Below are positions 52,184 to 63,400 of a stretch of DNA of 64,000 nt, piece after piece. Each line of letters begins with the position of its first letter. The stretch's first letter is position 1. The translations under genes were made by a program, and so were the position numbers. The notes below the pieces were generated by a model. The model did no database searches, was not told the DNA's origin, and saw only the letters and a list, made by a program, of their open reading frames with translations. This DNA is from Pseudomonas sp. dw_612 (GTDB lineage Bacteria; Pseudomonadota; Gammaproteobacteria; Pseudomonadales; Pseudomonadaceae), in NCBI RefSeq assembly GCF_018449725.1, contig NZ_JAAVVC010000018.1:79926-143925 (forward strand), written 5' to 3'.

Positions 52184-52683
52184 TCGGCGCTCACCACAAT
52201 CGACACCCGACGATTCTCGGTACGCCCCGCCGGTGTGTCGTTGGAGGCCACCGGATCTTTGCTTCCGAGCCCTTGCAGCTTGATGTTCTGTTCTTTCATT
52301 CCGACTTCGGTCAGCACTTTGCCGACGCTTTTCGCCCGACGCAGTGACAGCTGTTGGTTGTAGGTTTCTTTACCCGAGGCGTCGGTGTGGCCATCGACCC
52401 GCACCCGCTCGATCCCGACACCCAGCAACGCCTTGCCGATACGCTGGACGATTTCGGTGCTTTGCGGATTCAGGCTTTCGACGTCACTGCCAAACAGCAC
52501 CTTACCGGACAGGCCAAAGGCCCAGCCCTCGTCGGTCAACTCGAAGCCCTGTTGCTTGAGCACAGCAATCTGCGCCGGGCTCAGGCCTTTTTGCGGCGCC
52601 GTTTGGCACCCAGCCAGCGCGAGTAGCGCCATGAACAGGGTGATGGTGAAAAATCGCAGGGAACGCTGAGGAATTGAGAACAC
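52180..52683 (-). CDS. yfiB: OmpA-family lipoprotein YfiB
   Basis: 167 residues. Lipoprotein signal with lipobox LALAGC (cysteine near residue 26), a linker, then an OmpA-like peptidoglycan-binding domain (LFGSDVESLNPQSTEIVQRI; VDGHTDASGKETYNQQLSLR; the end GRTENRRVSIVV). In the YfiBNR system the outer-membrane YfiB sequesters YfiR at the peptidoglycan and so frees YfiN. The neighbours yfiN and yfiR confirm the name. Five bases separate it from yfiN. Confidence 0.92.
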   Translation of the reverse strand: MFSIPQRSLRFFTITLFMALLALAGCQTAPQKGLSPAQIAVLKQQGFELTDEGWAFGLSGKVLFGSDVESLNPQSTEIVQRIGKALLGVGIERVRVDGHTDASGKETYNQQLSLRRAKSVGKVLTEVGMKEQNIKLQGLGSKDPVASNDTPAGRTENRRVSIVVSAD

Positions 52684-52688
52684 AGAAA

Positions 52689-53957
52689 TTAGCTCCTGGT
52701 TTGAACGTGGACGGCCGGGTGCTCCGACCCGGCCGTTTGCTGTGCGCCTCGGGACAGGCGCTTGGCTTGATACATCGCCGCGTCGGCGGCGTTGAGCAGA
52801 GCGCCGGGCGTGGCGCCATGATCGGGATAGACGGCAATGCCGATGCTGAGCGAGGTCAACACTGAGGCATTGCCCGGCAACTGAATCGGCATCTCCATGC
52901 TGGCAATAATCTTGTCGGCAATCCGCTCGGCGTCTTCGGTCTTGTGCAGCGGCGTCAGCAGCACGGCAAACTCATCGCCGCCCAGGCGCGCCACCAGGTC
53001 CTCTTCACGCAACTGCGCACGCACCCGCGTGGCCACCGCCACCAACACCGCATCGCCTGCGGCGTGGCCGAAGTTGTCGTTGATTTCCTTGAATCGGTCG
53101 CTGTCGAGAAACAACACCGCCACGCGCTCGTTGAGCTTGTGGGCATTGCGCAACGCGCGAATCAGTCGACCTTCGAAAAATGCCCGGTTCGGCAACCCGG
53201 TGAGGCTGTCGTGGCTGGCCTGGTGAGCCAGGGTTTCGTTTTCGCTTTGCAGATGGGTTTGCCAGGATTCGAGTTCATCGAGCAAGGCATTGAAGTCGTT
53301 GCCGAGGTTGTCCAGTTCGGCGATGGCGGCGGGCGGCACGCGCTGGTCGAAGGCGCGTTCGCTGCGGGCGGCGTGAGCCACGAATGCCAGGCTGCGCAAC
53401 GGGCCGGTGATGCCGCGAAGCTGCCGGCGCGCCAGGTATAGCGCGACCCAGGCACTCACCGCAGTGCACAACACAATCCCCATCAGACCGCTGAGCAAAA
53501 AGCGCATCAGGCTGCCACCGTGACCGGTGAGCTGAATGCTGCCGATTTCCTGCCCCTGATGGACGATGGGCATGCTGATGGGTTTTTCCAGAAAAGCCTT
53601 GGCGATCTGCACTTCAAGATCGGAGAACAACCCGGTTTCCGGGCGCTGCCAGCGAGCGAGCAACGCCCCTTGCTCGTCGAGCACCTGGGCATCGGCGACT
53701 TCTTCGGTGGAGGCAATCAGTGCCAGCGCTTCGGTGGCGGCAGCCTTGTCGTTGAACACCACTGCGGCTTCCACGGTGTAGTTGATCGAGCGTGCGATCA
53801 GGTGCAGGTTGTGGTCGGCATAGACCCGCAACGCCAGCACCCCGAGCAAGGTCAGCGACACACTGGCCATGGCCACGCCGACCAGCGCGACGATCAAATG
53901 GCCGCGACCAATGACCGAGCGCAACGTGGGGCGATTGTCCGATTTGAATAGACTCAT
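52689..53957 (-). CDS. yfiN: Diguanylate cyclase YfiN (TpbB)
   Basis: 422 residues. One helix at about 20-45, a periplasmic sensor of about 110 residues (CHASE8-type), a second helix near 160-180, HAMP near 180-235, then the GGDEF domain with HDSLTGLPNRAFFEGRLIRA and LGGDEFAVLL near residue 325, an intact active site. It makes cyclic di-GMP and promotes biofilm. YfiR holds it inactive from the periplasm. Its ATG overlaps the yfiR stop (ATGA). No EAL domain is present. Confidence 0.95.
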   Translation of the reverse strand: MSLFKSDNRPTLRSVIGRGHLIVALVGVAMASVSLTLLGVLALRVYADHNLHLIARSINYTVEAAVVFNDKAAATEALALIASTEEVADAQVLDEQGALLARWQRPETGLFSDLEVQIAKAFLEKPISMPIVHQGQEIGSIQLTGHGGSLMRFLLSGLMGIVLCTAVSAWVALYLARRQLRGITGPLRSLAFVAHAARSERAFDQRVPPAAIAELDNLGNDFNALLDELESWQTHLQSENETLAHQASHDSLTGLPNRAFFEGRLIRALRNAHKLNERVAVLFLDSDRFKEINDNFGHAAGDAVLVAVATRVRAQLREEDLVARLGGDEFAVLLTPLHKTEDAERIADKIIASMEMPIQLPGNASVLTSLSIGIAVYPDHGATPGALLNAADAAMYQAKRLSRGAQQTAGSEHPAVHVQTRS

Positions 53958-54529
53958 GGCGCCGCCGGCTTGCGGCGCGACAGTTGCAACACGCTCGGGT
54001 GAATGCGCACGCCACTGCGGGCGACAGAGTCGAGGTTAACCTCGAAGGACACTTGATCATCGCTGACCCGCAGACAGAAAAGGCTGCCGACGGTGCACTG
54101 ATCACTGCTTTCGCTGATGCTCAACACCGGTTGACCGATTAATGAGGCGAACAAGCGGCTGCGTTCATCGGCGGTCAACTTGCCGATGTAGACCGCATCG
54201 CACTCGCCTGCAATCGCCGGATTGTCGGCCAGCAAACGTCGTACGGTGACAGGACGACCGGTGGCTTGAGTGGAACCCTTGACCAAATCGTCGGTGTATT
54301 CGGTCGGGCCGACCACGCACAGGCGCAACTGCGCAGGCTCCACGGGCCAACGCGCATAACTGAGAATCCCGAGTACCACTTGAGTGACCGCTTTGGCCCG
54401 TTGATCGGCCATGCCGACGGCGGTTTCAGGTTGAGCGGATGCGATTCCGGTCAGCAAACAGAGCAGGCCGACAAGCAATATGCGCTTGCAGCCGATGACG
54501 CTCTCTGTCGCCCGGACAGCCAACTTCAT
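53954..54529 (-). CDS. yfiR: Periplasmic YfiN repressor YfiR
   Basis: 191 residues from ATG 54529, with a signal peptide ending near GIASAQPE. The mature part has four cysteines (LRLCVVGP, GECDAVYIG, DQCTVGSLFC), the number in P. aeruginosa YfiR, where they form redox-sensitive disulfides. YfiR binds the periplasmic part of YfiN and inhibits it. First gene of the yfiR-yfiN-yfiB operon. Confidence 0.93.
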   Translation of the reverse strand: MKLAVRATESVIGCKRILLVGLLCLLTGIASAQPETAVGMADQRAKAVTQVVLGILSYARWPVEPAQLRLCVVGPTEYTDDLVKGSTQATGRPVTVRRLLADNPAIAGECDAVYIGKLTADERSRLFASLIGQPVLSISESSDQCTVGSLFCLRVSDDQVSFEVNLDSVARSGVRIHPSVLQLSRRKPAAP

Positions 54530-54649
54530 GCAGGGATTCTCTTCGATTACAGCGGGATAATGCCGCAACGATAGCACAGCACCGAATCGCCCGCGAGGCT
54601 GTAAAACCGGGCGCTCCAGACAGATTTACGTCGTCAACCGATTGGCATA

Positions 54650-56758
54650 TTAAGCGCTAAACTCAATGCCCTCCTCCCACTCCAGCATCAGCCCGCTCAA
54701 ACGCTTCACTTTGCGTTGCACCGCCTCTTCAAACACCCCGGTACGGGGTTCGATCAGGGTGAACCAGTCCTTGGCCCGGGTGATTCCGGTGTAGATCAAC
54801 TCCTTGGTCAGTACCGGGTTCAGGGCGTCCGGCAGGATCAACGCCGTATGGGCAAACTCCGAGCCCTGGGATTTATGCACGGTCATCGCGTAGACCGTCT
54901 CGACATCGTTGAGCCGGCTCGGCAACACAAAACGCACGCCGCCCTGGCCGTCGTTGCGCGGGAAAGCGACGCGCAGCACGTGTTTCCCCGCTTCGGGGCC
55001 GTCGCGCTCCGGCAGTTTGAGCGCGATGCCGATGTCGCCGTTCATCAAGCCCAGGCCATAGTCGTTGCGGGTCATCAGCACTGGTCGGCCTTCGTACCAC
55101 TGCTGGTCACTGTCGATTAGCCGGGCCTTGAGCAAGGCGTCGGTCACCCGCTGATTGAGACCTTCCACGCCCCACGGCCCTTTACGTACAGCACACAGCA
55201 GCTGGAAAGTATCGAAAGCATTCAACACTTGCCGCGCCCATTCGATCCAGCCCTTGTCATCGAGGGGGCTGTCGAGGTGCGGCCGCTGCTTGCGCAGCAG
55301 ACTCAGGTAATGCCGATAACCTTGTGGCCCGTTGTCATGGCCGTCGAGCAGCAAACGCTCCAGCGCCTTGTCCTGTTCACCTTTGAGAGACAGGGAAAAC
55401 ACATCTTTATAGCTGCGTTCTGCCAAGAGCTTGCGAGCTTCATCGGGGTGTTGTTGATTGACCCAACGGGCCAATTGACCAATACCGCTGCCTTCGCCAA
55501 ATCGGCGGGAGTGACGCAACATCACCACTTGCTGAGCCAAGGGATGAGTGCCGGCGGTGTCTTCATGCAAGCCACTGGCCTCAAGACTTTCACCGCTGAC
55601 AGCCTCCAGCCACTGGCGGGTCTGCGGGCTATACCAACCGGCCTCGGCGTCGCGGCACAAATCCCCCAGCACCGCGCCCGCTTCCACGGAGGCCAATTGG
55701 TCCTTGTCACCGAGCAGCACCAGACGCGCATGGGCCGGCAACGCATCGAGCAAGTTGGCCATCATTTCCAGGTCGATCATCGACGCTTCATCCACCACCA
55801 ACACATCCAGAGGCAAGCGATTACCCGCGTGGTGACGGAAGTGCCGGGTGCCGGGCCGACTGCCCAACAAGCGATGCACGGTGGTGACGTCGGAAGGAAT
55901 CTTGTCCCTGACCGCTTCTGCGACGGTCAGGGTTTGTACTTGCTGACTGATGGATTCCGTCAGTCGCGCGGCAGCCTTGCCGGTGGGCGCGGCCAGACGA
56001 ATACGCAGCGGTTTGCCGGCCTCCACGGCTGGCGCCTGGAGCAGTGCCAGCAAACGCACCACGGTGGTGGTTTTGCCGGTCCCCGGGCCGCCGGTGACGA
56101 TACTGAACGCACTGCGGGTGGCCAGGGCACAGGCGAGTTTTTGCCAGTCGATCACCTCGCCAGGCTTGGCGGGGCCGAACAAACCGGTCAAGCGCTGGAG
56201 CAAATCTGCTGGTGTGGCTTCATGTTCTGACAGACGCTGACGCAAGGCATTGTCGATGCGCCGTTCGTAAGCCCAATAGCGGCGCAGGTACAGGCGTTTG
56301 CCCGACAGCACCAAGGGCCGATGCTGAGCCGCCTCGCGACCATCCACCGCCAGCGCCACCAGACTGCTGGAGGCGAGCACCTTGCACCAGTGAGCGCCGT
56401 CCAGCGCTTCGAGCAATTGCGACGGCAGCAACATCGCGCCACTTTGCACATCGCCTTCCGGCGGCAGCGACAGGGCGAAGTCCGGCGCCTTGAGCGTCTC
56501 GAACAAATCCAGGCACACATGACCGTGGCCGAGTTGGTGACTGGTCAACGCGGCCGCCAGCAACACCAGTGGATCATCATCGGGTGCGAGTTCATGGAGA
56601 AAGGCAACGAACGCCTTGTCCAGCGCCCGCAGCCAACCGCGTTCGACCCAGCGAGTGAGCAGCAGTAAAAGGTCTTCAGCGCGGGTCAACGGTGCCAGGT
56701 CGGCCAGGCTTTCCGCCGCCAGTGGCGTGGGCAGCAAATCGGCGAAGGTGCGGCTCAT
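54650..56758 (-). CDS. recD: Exodeoxyribonuclease V alpha subunit RecD
   Basis: 702 residues. Superfamily 1B helicase with Walker A VTGGPGTGKTTTVVRLL near residue 222, Walker B LVVDEASMIDLEMMANLLDA and motif VI-like region AMTVHKSQGSEFAHTALILP near 626. It drives the 5'-3' motor of RecBCD in double-strand-break repair. Its ATG overlaps the recB stop by four bases. It is somewhat longer than E. coli RecD (608). Confidence 0.95.
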   Translation of the reverse strand: MSRTFADLLPTPLAAESLADLAPLTRAEDLLLLLTRWVERGWLRALDKAFVAFLHELAPDDDPLVLLAAALTSHQLGHGHVCLDLFETLKAPDFALSLPPEGDVQSGAMLLPSQLLEALDGAHWCKVLASSSLVALAVDGREAAQHRPLVLSGKRLYLRRYWAYERRIDNALRQRLSEHEATPADLLQRLTGLFGPAKPGEVIDWQKLACALATRSAFSIVTGGPGTGKTTTVVRLLALLQAPAVEAGKPLRIRLAAPTGKAAARLTESISQQVQTLTVAEAVRDKIPSDVTTVHRLLGSRPGTRHFRHHAGNRLPLDVLVVDEASMIDLEMMANLLDALPAHARLVLLGDKDQLASVEAGAVLGDLCRDAEAGWYSPQTRQWLEAVSGESLEASGLHEDTAGTHPLAQQVVMLRHSRRFGEGSGIGQLARWVNQQHPDEARKLLAERSYKDVFSLSLKGEQDKALERLLLDGHDNGPQGYRHYLSLLRKQRPHLDSPLDDKGWIEWARQVLNAFDTFQLLCAVRKGPWGVEGLNQRVTDALLKARLIDSDQQWYEGRPVLMTRNDYGLGLMNGDIGIALKLPERDGPEAGKHVLRVAFPRNDGQGGVRFVLPSRLNDVETVYAMTVHKSQGSEFAHTALILPDALNPVLTKELIYTGITRAKDWFTLIEPRTGVFEEAVQRKVKRLSGLMLEWEEGIEFSA

Positions 56759-59700
56759 AGCAGTACTCCCTGTTCCCAGGCGGGCTCGGCCTTGGGTCCC
56801 GCTTTGCCCTGGAACAGACGATCCAGACGCTCGATCAATTCCCGTGGCGGACGGGCGAAATACACGCCTTGGCTGGCCGCTCGCGTGCCGCGCAGGAACA
56901 GGTACAACGCGCCGCCGACATGCCGGTCGTAATCGTAGTCGGGCAACCGGGCCTTGAGCTGGCGATGCAGGGCCAACAGGTACAACACGTATTGCAGGTC
57001 ATAGCGGTTATCGAGGATCGACTGCTCCATGGCCTGCTCGGTGTAGGCCGCGTCGTCGACGCCGAGCCAGTTGGATTTGTAGTCGGCGACGTAGTAGCGA
57101 CCGTCGTGCTCGAACGTCAGGTCGATAAAACCCTTGAACATGCCATTGAGCAGCACCGGTTCGGCGGCCACTCGGGCCACGCCGTTGTGGGTGAATTGGC
57201 GCACCAGTTCATCGAGCTTGAGCACATCGACCTTGTGACTGGCGAACCAGAACTCCATCTCGACCCGGTACTGGGTCAGTTGCTCAAAGATCACCGGGGG
57301 CTGTCCGCCGCCGATGTGCAGCGGTGATTTGAGCAAGTGCTGCAACCAGTCGCTCAACGTGATGATCCAGCCTTCCCAGCCCCGGCGATTGCAGCGCCGG
57401 CCAACCGCGTCTTCCACGGCTTTCGGCGTCGCGCTGAAGCCTTCGTCACCGGCCCATTCCAGCAAACCATGAAGAAAGGTGCCGGGGTTCGGGCCACGGG
57501 GAAAACGGTGAATGTCCGCGCCGCCGGTAATCACTTCCCTCGGAGCTTCGGGGTCGAGACGTTCATCGTCGAAGAGCTTTTGCGCTTGCGGGCTCTCCGG
57601 CGCTTCGTCCGTGCCCCCGCTCATGCTGTCGCCAATGCGCAAGGCGCTGTAGGAGGCAATCCACCAGTTTTCGCTGGCCTTGCGCTTGGGAATCAACGGC
57701 GCGAGCAAGGTCGCTTCGTTACGCGGCGGATGGTAGTGCTCGCTGGTTGCCTCAGGCATCTCACCGTAGGTCAGCGCCGGACAATCCTGTTGCAGGTCTT
57801 CCAGCCAACGCTTCAGACCGGCGGACTCGGCCAATGCCGCGCCGCCGCCCAACAGATAACCCAATGCCGACAAATGCAGCACCGAGCTGTTGTTATTACC
57901 GCGTTTGAGGTCAGTCACGCCAAGCCAGCACGCGTGTTGCGCGCGCGTCAGTGCCACATAGAGCAAACGCAAATCCTCGGCCAGACGTTCGTCATCGGCC
58001 AGGGCGATCAACTCGGCAGTCGGTTTCAACGTCACCTGCGCCTTGCCCGTGGCGTCGTGGTAATGCAGCGGCAAACGACTGCCGTCCACCGGTTTCGCCG
58101 AGCAGATAAAGGGTAGAAACACCAACGGGTACTCGAGGCCCTTGGACTTGTGAATGGTCACGACCTTGACCAGTTGTTCGTCGCTTTCCAGGCGCAGGAT
58201 CTGTTCTTCACCCGCCTGGCCGGACAGCGCCAGGTGCTCGGACAAATGGCGGATCAAGGCTTGTTCGCCGTCCAGTTCGGCGGCGGCTTGTTGCAACAGC
58301 TCGGACAGGTGCAGCAGATTGGTCAGGACCCGCTCGCCGTCGGTGCGGGTCATCAATGCCTGAGGCAATTGGAAGTCATGCAGCAAACGCCGGAGCATCG
58401 GCAGCACGCCCTGCTTGCGCCAGATTTCGCGATAACGACGGAATTGCATGACCCGCGCTTCCCAGGCGAGTTCGTCCTGGTTCAGCCGCTCAAGTTCAGT
58501 CAGTGAGAGGTTCAGCGTGATGCAGGCCAATGCGGCGCGTAGTGGACGCTCGACGTCCGGCTCGGCGCAGGCCTTGAGCCAGGTCAGCAGGTCATGCGCT
58601 TCCTGGGCGGCGAACACCGAGTCCTTGTCCGACAGATAAACGCTGCGCACACCGCGGGCGGAGAGTTCACCGCGCACAGCCTGGGCTTCTTTGCCGTCGC
58701 GCACCAGAATCGCGATGTCCGCCGGCAGCAGGCCTCTGAAGTCCTTGCCGTCCTGTGTGAACCCAGCCCGGCCTTGTTGCCCGCCGTTAAGCAACGCGGT
58801 GATTTCACTGGCGCAGGCAGCGGCCAGTTGTTGTCGGTACACCACGCCGGACAGCGGTTGATCGGCGGACAGATGCCAGATGTTCAGCGCTGGCACAGTC
58901 TGGCCGTCAACGCTCAGAACTTCTTTGCGACCCTGGGATTCAACGGGCAGGAATGGAACCGGGTTTTCGCCGCTTTTCTCGCGAAAGAGGAACGCTCCGC
59001 GCCCGGTTTCACGCGACTCGGCACGCTCAAAAACATGGTTCACCGCGTCGACCATGCCATGGCTGGAACGGAAGTTGGTGCCCAACGTATGCAAGCGGCC
59101 GGTGGTGGCCTGACGGGCGCGCAGGTAGGTGTAGATGTCGGCACCGCGAAAGGCGTAGATCGCCTGCTTCGGGTCACCGATCAGGAACAGGCCGCACTCG
59201 GGGTTGTTGTCTTCGATGCGATAAATGCTTTCGAAGATGCGGTACTGCACCGGGTCGGTGTCCTGGAATTCGTCGATCAACGCCACCGGGAACTGTTCGC
59301 GAATCAGCGTGGCCAGACGCTCGCCACCGTCGGACTGCAAGGCAGCATCGAGGCGCAGCAACATGTCGTCGAAACCCATTTCCGCACGGCGACGTTTTTC
59401 CTCTTCGAAGCGCGCACCGACCCACTGAGCGGCGTGTTGCAGCACCGCAGCATCAGGCGTCGGCAAACCATCGAGACTGGCCTTGAGACCAGGCATCGCA
59501 TCCAGCCCGGGGTGACGGGGCGCTTCGCCTTTCCAGGCTTCGGCCATGCCGTCGGGGGTCAGCCGGGTGAACCCGGTGCCGATGTCCAGTTGTTCCAGGG
59601 ATTCGTCTTCGGCCCAGGCCTTGATCTTTTCGAACCACGGTTCGAAGTAGCGCGCCTGCATCTTGCGCCCGTCGACGCTTTTGCTCGCCACGCCCTGGTG

Positions 59701-60444
59701 GCAGAGCAAAAGCAATTCGTCCGCCCATTGGCGCCAGGGCATCTTGAGTTCGAGCAGGGCTGTGCGCCGTTCGTGCAGGCACTCGGCGATGAGTTCGGCG
59801 GGGGCTTTTCCTTCGACGCTATCGCGCTCACTGGCGAACAACCCGCGCACTCGTGGCAGCAACGCCGCGGGGCCGCCCCAGTTGCCACGGACCCAGTTCA
59901 GCGCATCGCCTTGCATCGGGTAACAAAACAGCCGCCAGTAATCGCGCAGTACCTCGCCAAGCAGATCGCTATGATCGGTTTCCAGGGTCTGGGTGAACAG
60001 GCTGCCGCTATCGAAGGCATGCTCGCGCAGCATGCGCTGACACCAACTGTGGATGGTCGAAACGGCCGCCTCGTCCATCCATTGAGCGGCGATATCCAGG
60101 CGGTTTGCGCAACCCGACCATTGCTCGGGGAGGAATTGGTCGCGCAAGTCTGCAATCAGGCTATCGGGCGCGGGGATCTCATCCCGGAAAAACCGCGCGG
60201 CTTCGGCCAGGCGTGTACGAATGCGTTCGCGCAGCTCTTTGGTGGCAGCATCGGTGAAGGTCACGACGAGGATTTGCGGCGGCAGCAGTTCACGTCCAAA
60301 ACCACTCGACTCGCCGCCGTGGCCCAGGACCAGACGCAAGTAAAGCGCGGAGATGGTGAAGGTCTTGCCGGTGCCGGCGCTGGCCTCGATCAATTGACTG
60401 CCGCGCAGGGGGAATGCCAGGGCCAGCGGTGTCTTCGTGGTCAT
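56755..60444 (-). CDS. recB: Exodeoxyribonuclease V beta subunit RecB
   Basis: 1229 residues from ATG 60444 (MTTKTPLALAFPLRGSQLIE). UvrD-type helicase with Walker A EASAGTGKTFT (residues 20-30), Walker B VALIDEFQDTDPVQYRIFES and helicase motif VVTIHKSKGLEYPLVFLPF. The C-terminal nuclease domain keeps the active-site motif FIDLTFEHDGRYYVADYKSN near residue 1110. It is the 3'-5' motor and only nuclease of RecBCD. The start overlaps the recC stop (ATGA). Confidence 0.96.
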   Translation of the reverse strand: MTTKTPLALAFPLRGSQLIEASAGTGKTFTISALYLRLVLGHGGESSGFGRELLPPQILVVTFTDAATKELRERIRTRLAEAARFFRDEIPAPDSLIADLRDQFLPEQWSGCANRLDIAAQWMDEAAVSTIHSWCQRMLREHAFDSGSLFTQTLETDHSDLLGEVLRDYWRLFCYPMQGDALNWVRGNWGGPAALLPRVRGLFASERDSVEGKAPAELIAECLHERRTALLELKMPWRQWADELLLLCHQGVASKSVDGRKMQARYFEPWFEKIKAWAEDESLEQLDIGTGFTRLTPDGMAEAWKGEAPRHPGLDAMPGLKASLDGLPTPDAAVLQHAAQWVGARFEEEKRRRAEMGFDDMLLRLDAALQSDGGERLATLIREQFPVALIDEFQDTDPVQYRIFESIYRIEDNNPECGLFLIGDPKQAIYAFRGADIYTYLRARQATTGRLHTLGTNFRSSHGMVDAVNHVFERAESRETGRGAFLFREKSGENPVPFLPVESQGRKEVLSVDGQTVPALNIWHLSADQPLSGVVYRQQLAAACASEITALLNGGQQGRAGFTQDGKDFRGLLPADIAILVRDGKEAQAVRGELSARGVRSVYLSDKDSVFAAQEAHDLLTWLKACAEPDVERPLRAALACITLNLSLTELERLNQDELAWEARVMQFRRYREIWRKQGVLPMLRRLLHDFQLPQALMTRTDGERVLTNLLHLSELLQQAAAELDGEQALIRHLSEHLALSGQAGEEQILRLESDEQLVKVVTIHKSKGLEYPLVFLPFICSAKPVDGSRLPLHYHDATGKAQVTLKPTAELIALADDERLAEDLRLLYVALTRAQHACWLGVTDLKRGNNNSSVLHLSALGYLLGGGAALAESAGLKRWLEDLQQDCPALTYGEMPEATSEHYHPPRNEATLLAPLIPKRKASENWWIASYSALRIGDSMSGGTDEAPESPQAQKLFDDERLDPEAPREVITGGADIHRFPRGPNPGTFLHGLLEWAGDEGFSATPKAVEDAVGRRCNRRGWEGWIITLSDWLQHLLKSPLHIGGGQPPVIFEQLTQYRVEMEFWFASHKVDVLKLDELVRQFTHNGVARVAAEPVLLNGMFKGFIDLTFEHDGRYYVADYKSNWLGVDDAAYTEQAMEQSILDNRYDLQYVLYLLALHRQLKARLPDYDYDRHVGGALYLFLRGTRAASQGVYFARPPRELIERLDRLFQGKAGPKAEPAWEQGVLL

Positions 60445-63400
60445 GAGCGCGCGCCTTCGCTGGTCAGTGAACGCCAAGGAGCGTCGAGCAGTGGCCGGTA
60501 TAACGCGTCGCACCAATCGGGGAAGGTCTCATCGGCAATTAGGCTGTCGTACTCGGCGAATTGCCGGGCAAGCGCCGGACTTTCACGCCGTTCGCCATCG
60601 GTGGTTTGACCGTCGCCTTCGTAGGCCTTGCGAGCGGCAGCTTCAGCTTTGATCGGGTCGGTTTGACTGAGCCAGGCGAAGGCAGTTTTCACCGCGATCG
60701 GCAGCGGTTGGCGCATGCCCGTTTGCCAGGCCAGCAGCAGATTACCGAGCGCTTCAAGCGCCGTCTCCTTCGCCAGAGGTTCCAGCAGTAGCGTGTCATC
60801 ACTGGCGACCAGCGCGGTAGTCATCGACAGGCCGCTGGCGCAGGCAACCAGGTGATTGACCCACGGTCGCGTCAGTCGATGCCACTTGCGGGTCTTGATC
60901 GAACCGATGCTGTTGGGAATCGTGGTGATCGACAGCATGCCTCCGTCCGCGCGTTGATGCAGGCCACTGAGCCAGCCTTCAAGACGCAAACCGTGCAGCT
61001 CCAGACTCACCGGCAAGGCGCTGGTCAGTGGCGTTGGCCATAACGACAGGAGTTGTTGATAGCGTTGCAACAGATCCGGCAGCGGCTCGATCAGCTCTCG
61101 TTGAAGGCATTCGCCGAAACCGGCCATGGGCAGCAGGCCGCTGTTTTGCAGGCGGATGGCCTGAGCTTCCAGCGCCTGATCGGAGTGTTCCAATTGGCTC
61201 AGTGCCGCCTCGAGCAAACTGTCGCTGAGGCTGTAGCGTTGCAGCGCGTCGAGGACGAAAGGCTCCTCATCGGCCAAAGGGATTTCGGCCGCTTCAAAGA
61301 ACACCTTGAGACGCTGGCTGAAGAAATGTCGTACGGGATTGCGCAGGAAATCCTGCAATTGTCCCAGGCCCAGTGGTTCATCCTGAATGTAGGGTTCGAG
61401 AATCTCGATATCAGTCGTTTGCTCATTGGACTGATGAAGCACCTGCCATTCGCTGGCGTAGCTGAACAGCGCATCGCCTTCGTGAAAGTAGCGGGCACTG
61501 AAGGGTTGCAAGGGGTGTTCTTGCGTCATCGCTTCAAGCAGGTCATCGGCGTCGTCATTCAACCGCCAACCGCTGGCGAGATGATCGCGTAACTGGCCAA
61601 TCAGCACCGATGCCGGGCGCTCGCTGTTATCACGAATGCTCCGGCCTACCCAGCTGATATAAAGTTGATTGCGTGCCGACAGCAGCGCTTCCAGGAGTAG
61701 GTAGCGATCATCCTCGCGGCGGGAGCGATCGCCCGGGCGGTAGTCACTGCCCATCAAGTCGAAGTCCAGCGGTGGTTGCGCGCGAGGGTAATCACCGTCA
61801 TTCATGCCGAGCAGGCAAACCAGCTTGAACGGGATCGCACGCATGGGCATCAAGGTGCAGAAGTTGACGGCACCGGCGAGGAAGCGCTGGGACAAGCGGC
61901 CCTGGTCTAAACCGGCCAGCCACGCCTCGCGCACGACGGTCAGCGGTAATTCGTCCTGCAATCCCACAGATTCACAGGTATCGAGCCACGTTTCACGCAG
62001 CTCTTCGAGTTGAGCCAGCAAGTAATCGTCGTGCTCGTTGCTGGCCTTGAAAAACAGCTGAACCAACCCTTGCAACCGCACGCCCCATTGTTTTGGGGGA
62101 GCCGGTTGCATGAGCTCCTGGTGCGCGATCTCCAGCGCATCCAACAGTGCAACCAAAGGACCGATAAGCGCGGCATCCAACCCACCGATCTCGTCATAGG
62201 GTTCAATGCCTTCGCAGGCATTGGCGCTGCCGACCGCATAACCGAGCAGCATGCGTCGCAGGCCGAAACGCCAACTGTTTTGCTCCAGTTCTTGCGGCAG
62301 ACCAAGGGCCGCTCGCTGCTCGGCATTCATGCCCCAGCGGATACCGGCACCTTCGATCCAGCGGTGCAAGGTTGGCAGGTCAGGCTCTTCCACGCCGAAT
62401 CGAGCCCGGAGCGCGGGTACGTCCAATAGATCGAGAATCTCGCTGACCGGGAAGCGACTGTCCGGCAGCTTGAGCAAGTGTTCGACAGCGATCAGCAGTG
62501 GATCACGACCGCGCTGGCCCTGATCCGCAAGCGTGAATGGAATAAAGCGTGAGTCATTGCGCTCCAGCTGGCCAAACACTGCGCGGATATGCGGCGCGTA
62601 GCTGTCGATATCGGGCACCATCACGATCACGTCGCGCGGTCTTAAATCCGGGTTGGCACTGAAGCGTTCAAGCAATTGATCATGGAGGATTTCCACTTCC
62701 CGCTGAGCGCTATGGGCAATGTGAAAACGGATCGATTTATCGTTCTGCAGATCGACGGCAGGCCAATGCTCGCGGGTCTCGCTTAAAGGGCGCAGCTCAA
62801 GGATGTCGTCTTGCAACTGATTGAGCATGTTTTGCGGTTGGCTGTCGCTGAACAGGTCGATGCGACCGTCGCGAAAAGCCGCGCGATAGCTGCCGGGATC
62901 GTCATAGCTGTCGAGCAGGTTGATGTAGTCCCGCCCCTGCTTGCCCCACGCGGCCAACAACGGATGAGCGTGTTGGTGAAGTGTTTGCGGATCCAGGACG
63001 ACCGGCATGCCGCTTTTGCGGGCCTGACGTTTGTATTGGTGCCGCAGCAGGTCTTTATCGGCGACGATGTCTGCCCAATGGTGACGACATGGGTTGTGGA
63101 CGCAGAGCAGGACCTGGCTGAATCGAGCCAGTCCAGCGAGTGCTTCCAGTGCTTGAGCGGGCAGCGAAGAAATGCCGAAAACGATCACTCGGGACGGTAA
63201 TCCGTCCGGTGCCACGTCGAGACTGTTGATGCGTTCGATAAACCGTTGGTGGACGCCAGCACGGCTTTGCGCCATCCCTTGCTCTCCGACATCCAGCAGC
63301 AGCGCACGCCACAGTTCTGCTTGCCAGCAATTGGCCGCGGTCAGGGCCTTGGCTTCGCCTCTGCCGTTGCGTAATTGATGTCGGCCTTCCGCCCAATCCT

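Noticed and set aside
58594..60609. Plus-strand open frame of 671 codons opposite recB
   Set aside because: It overlaps the helicase part of recB, which carries all expected motifs. The translated sequence has no domain and no ribosome site.
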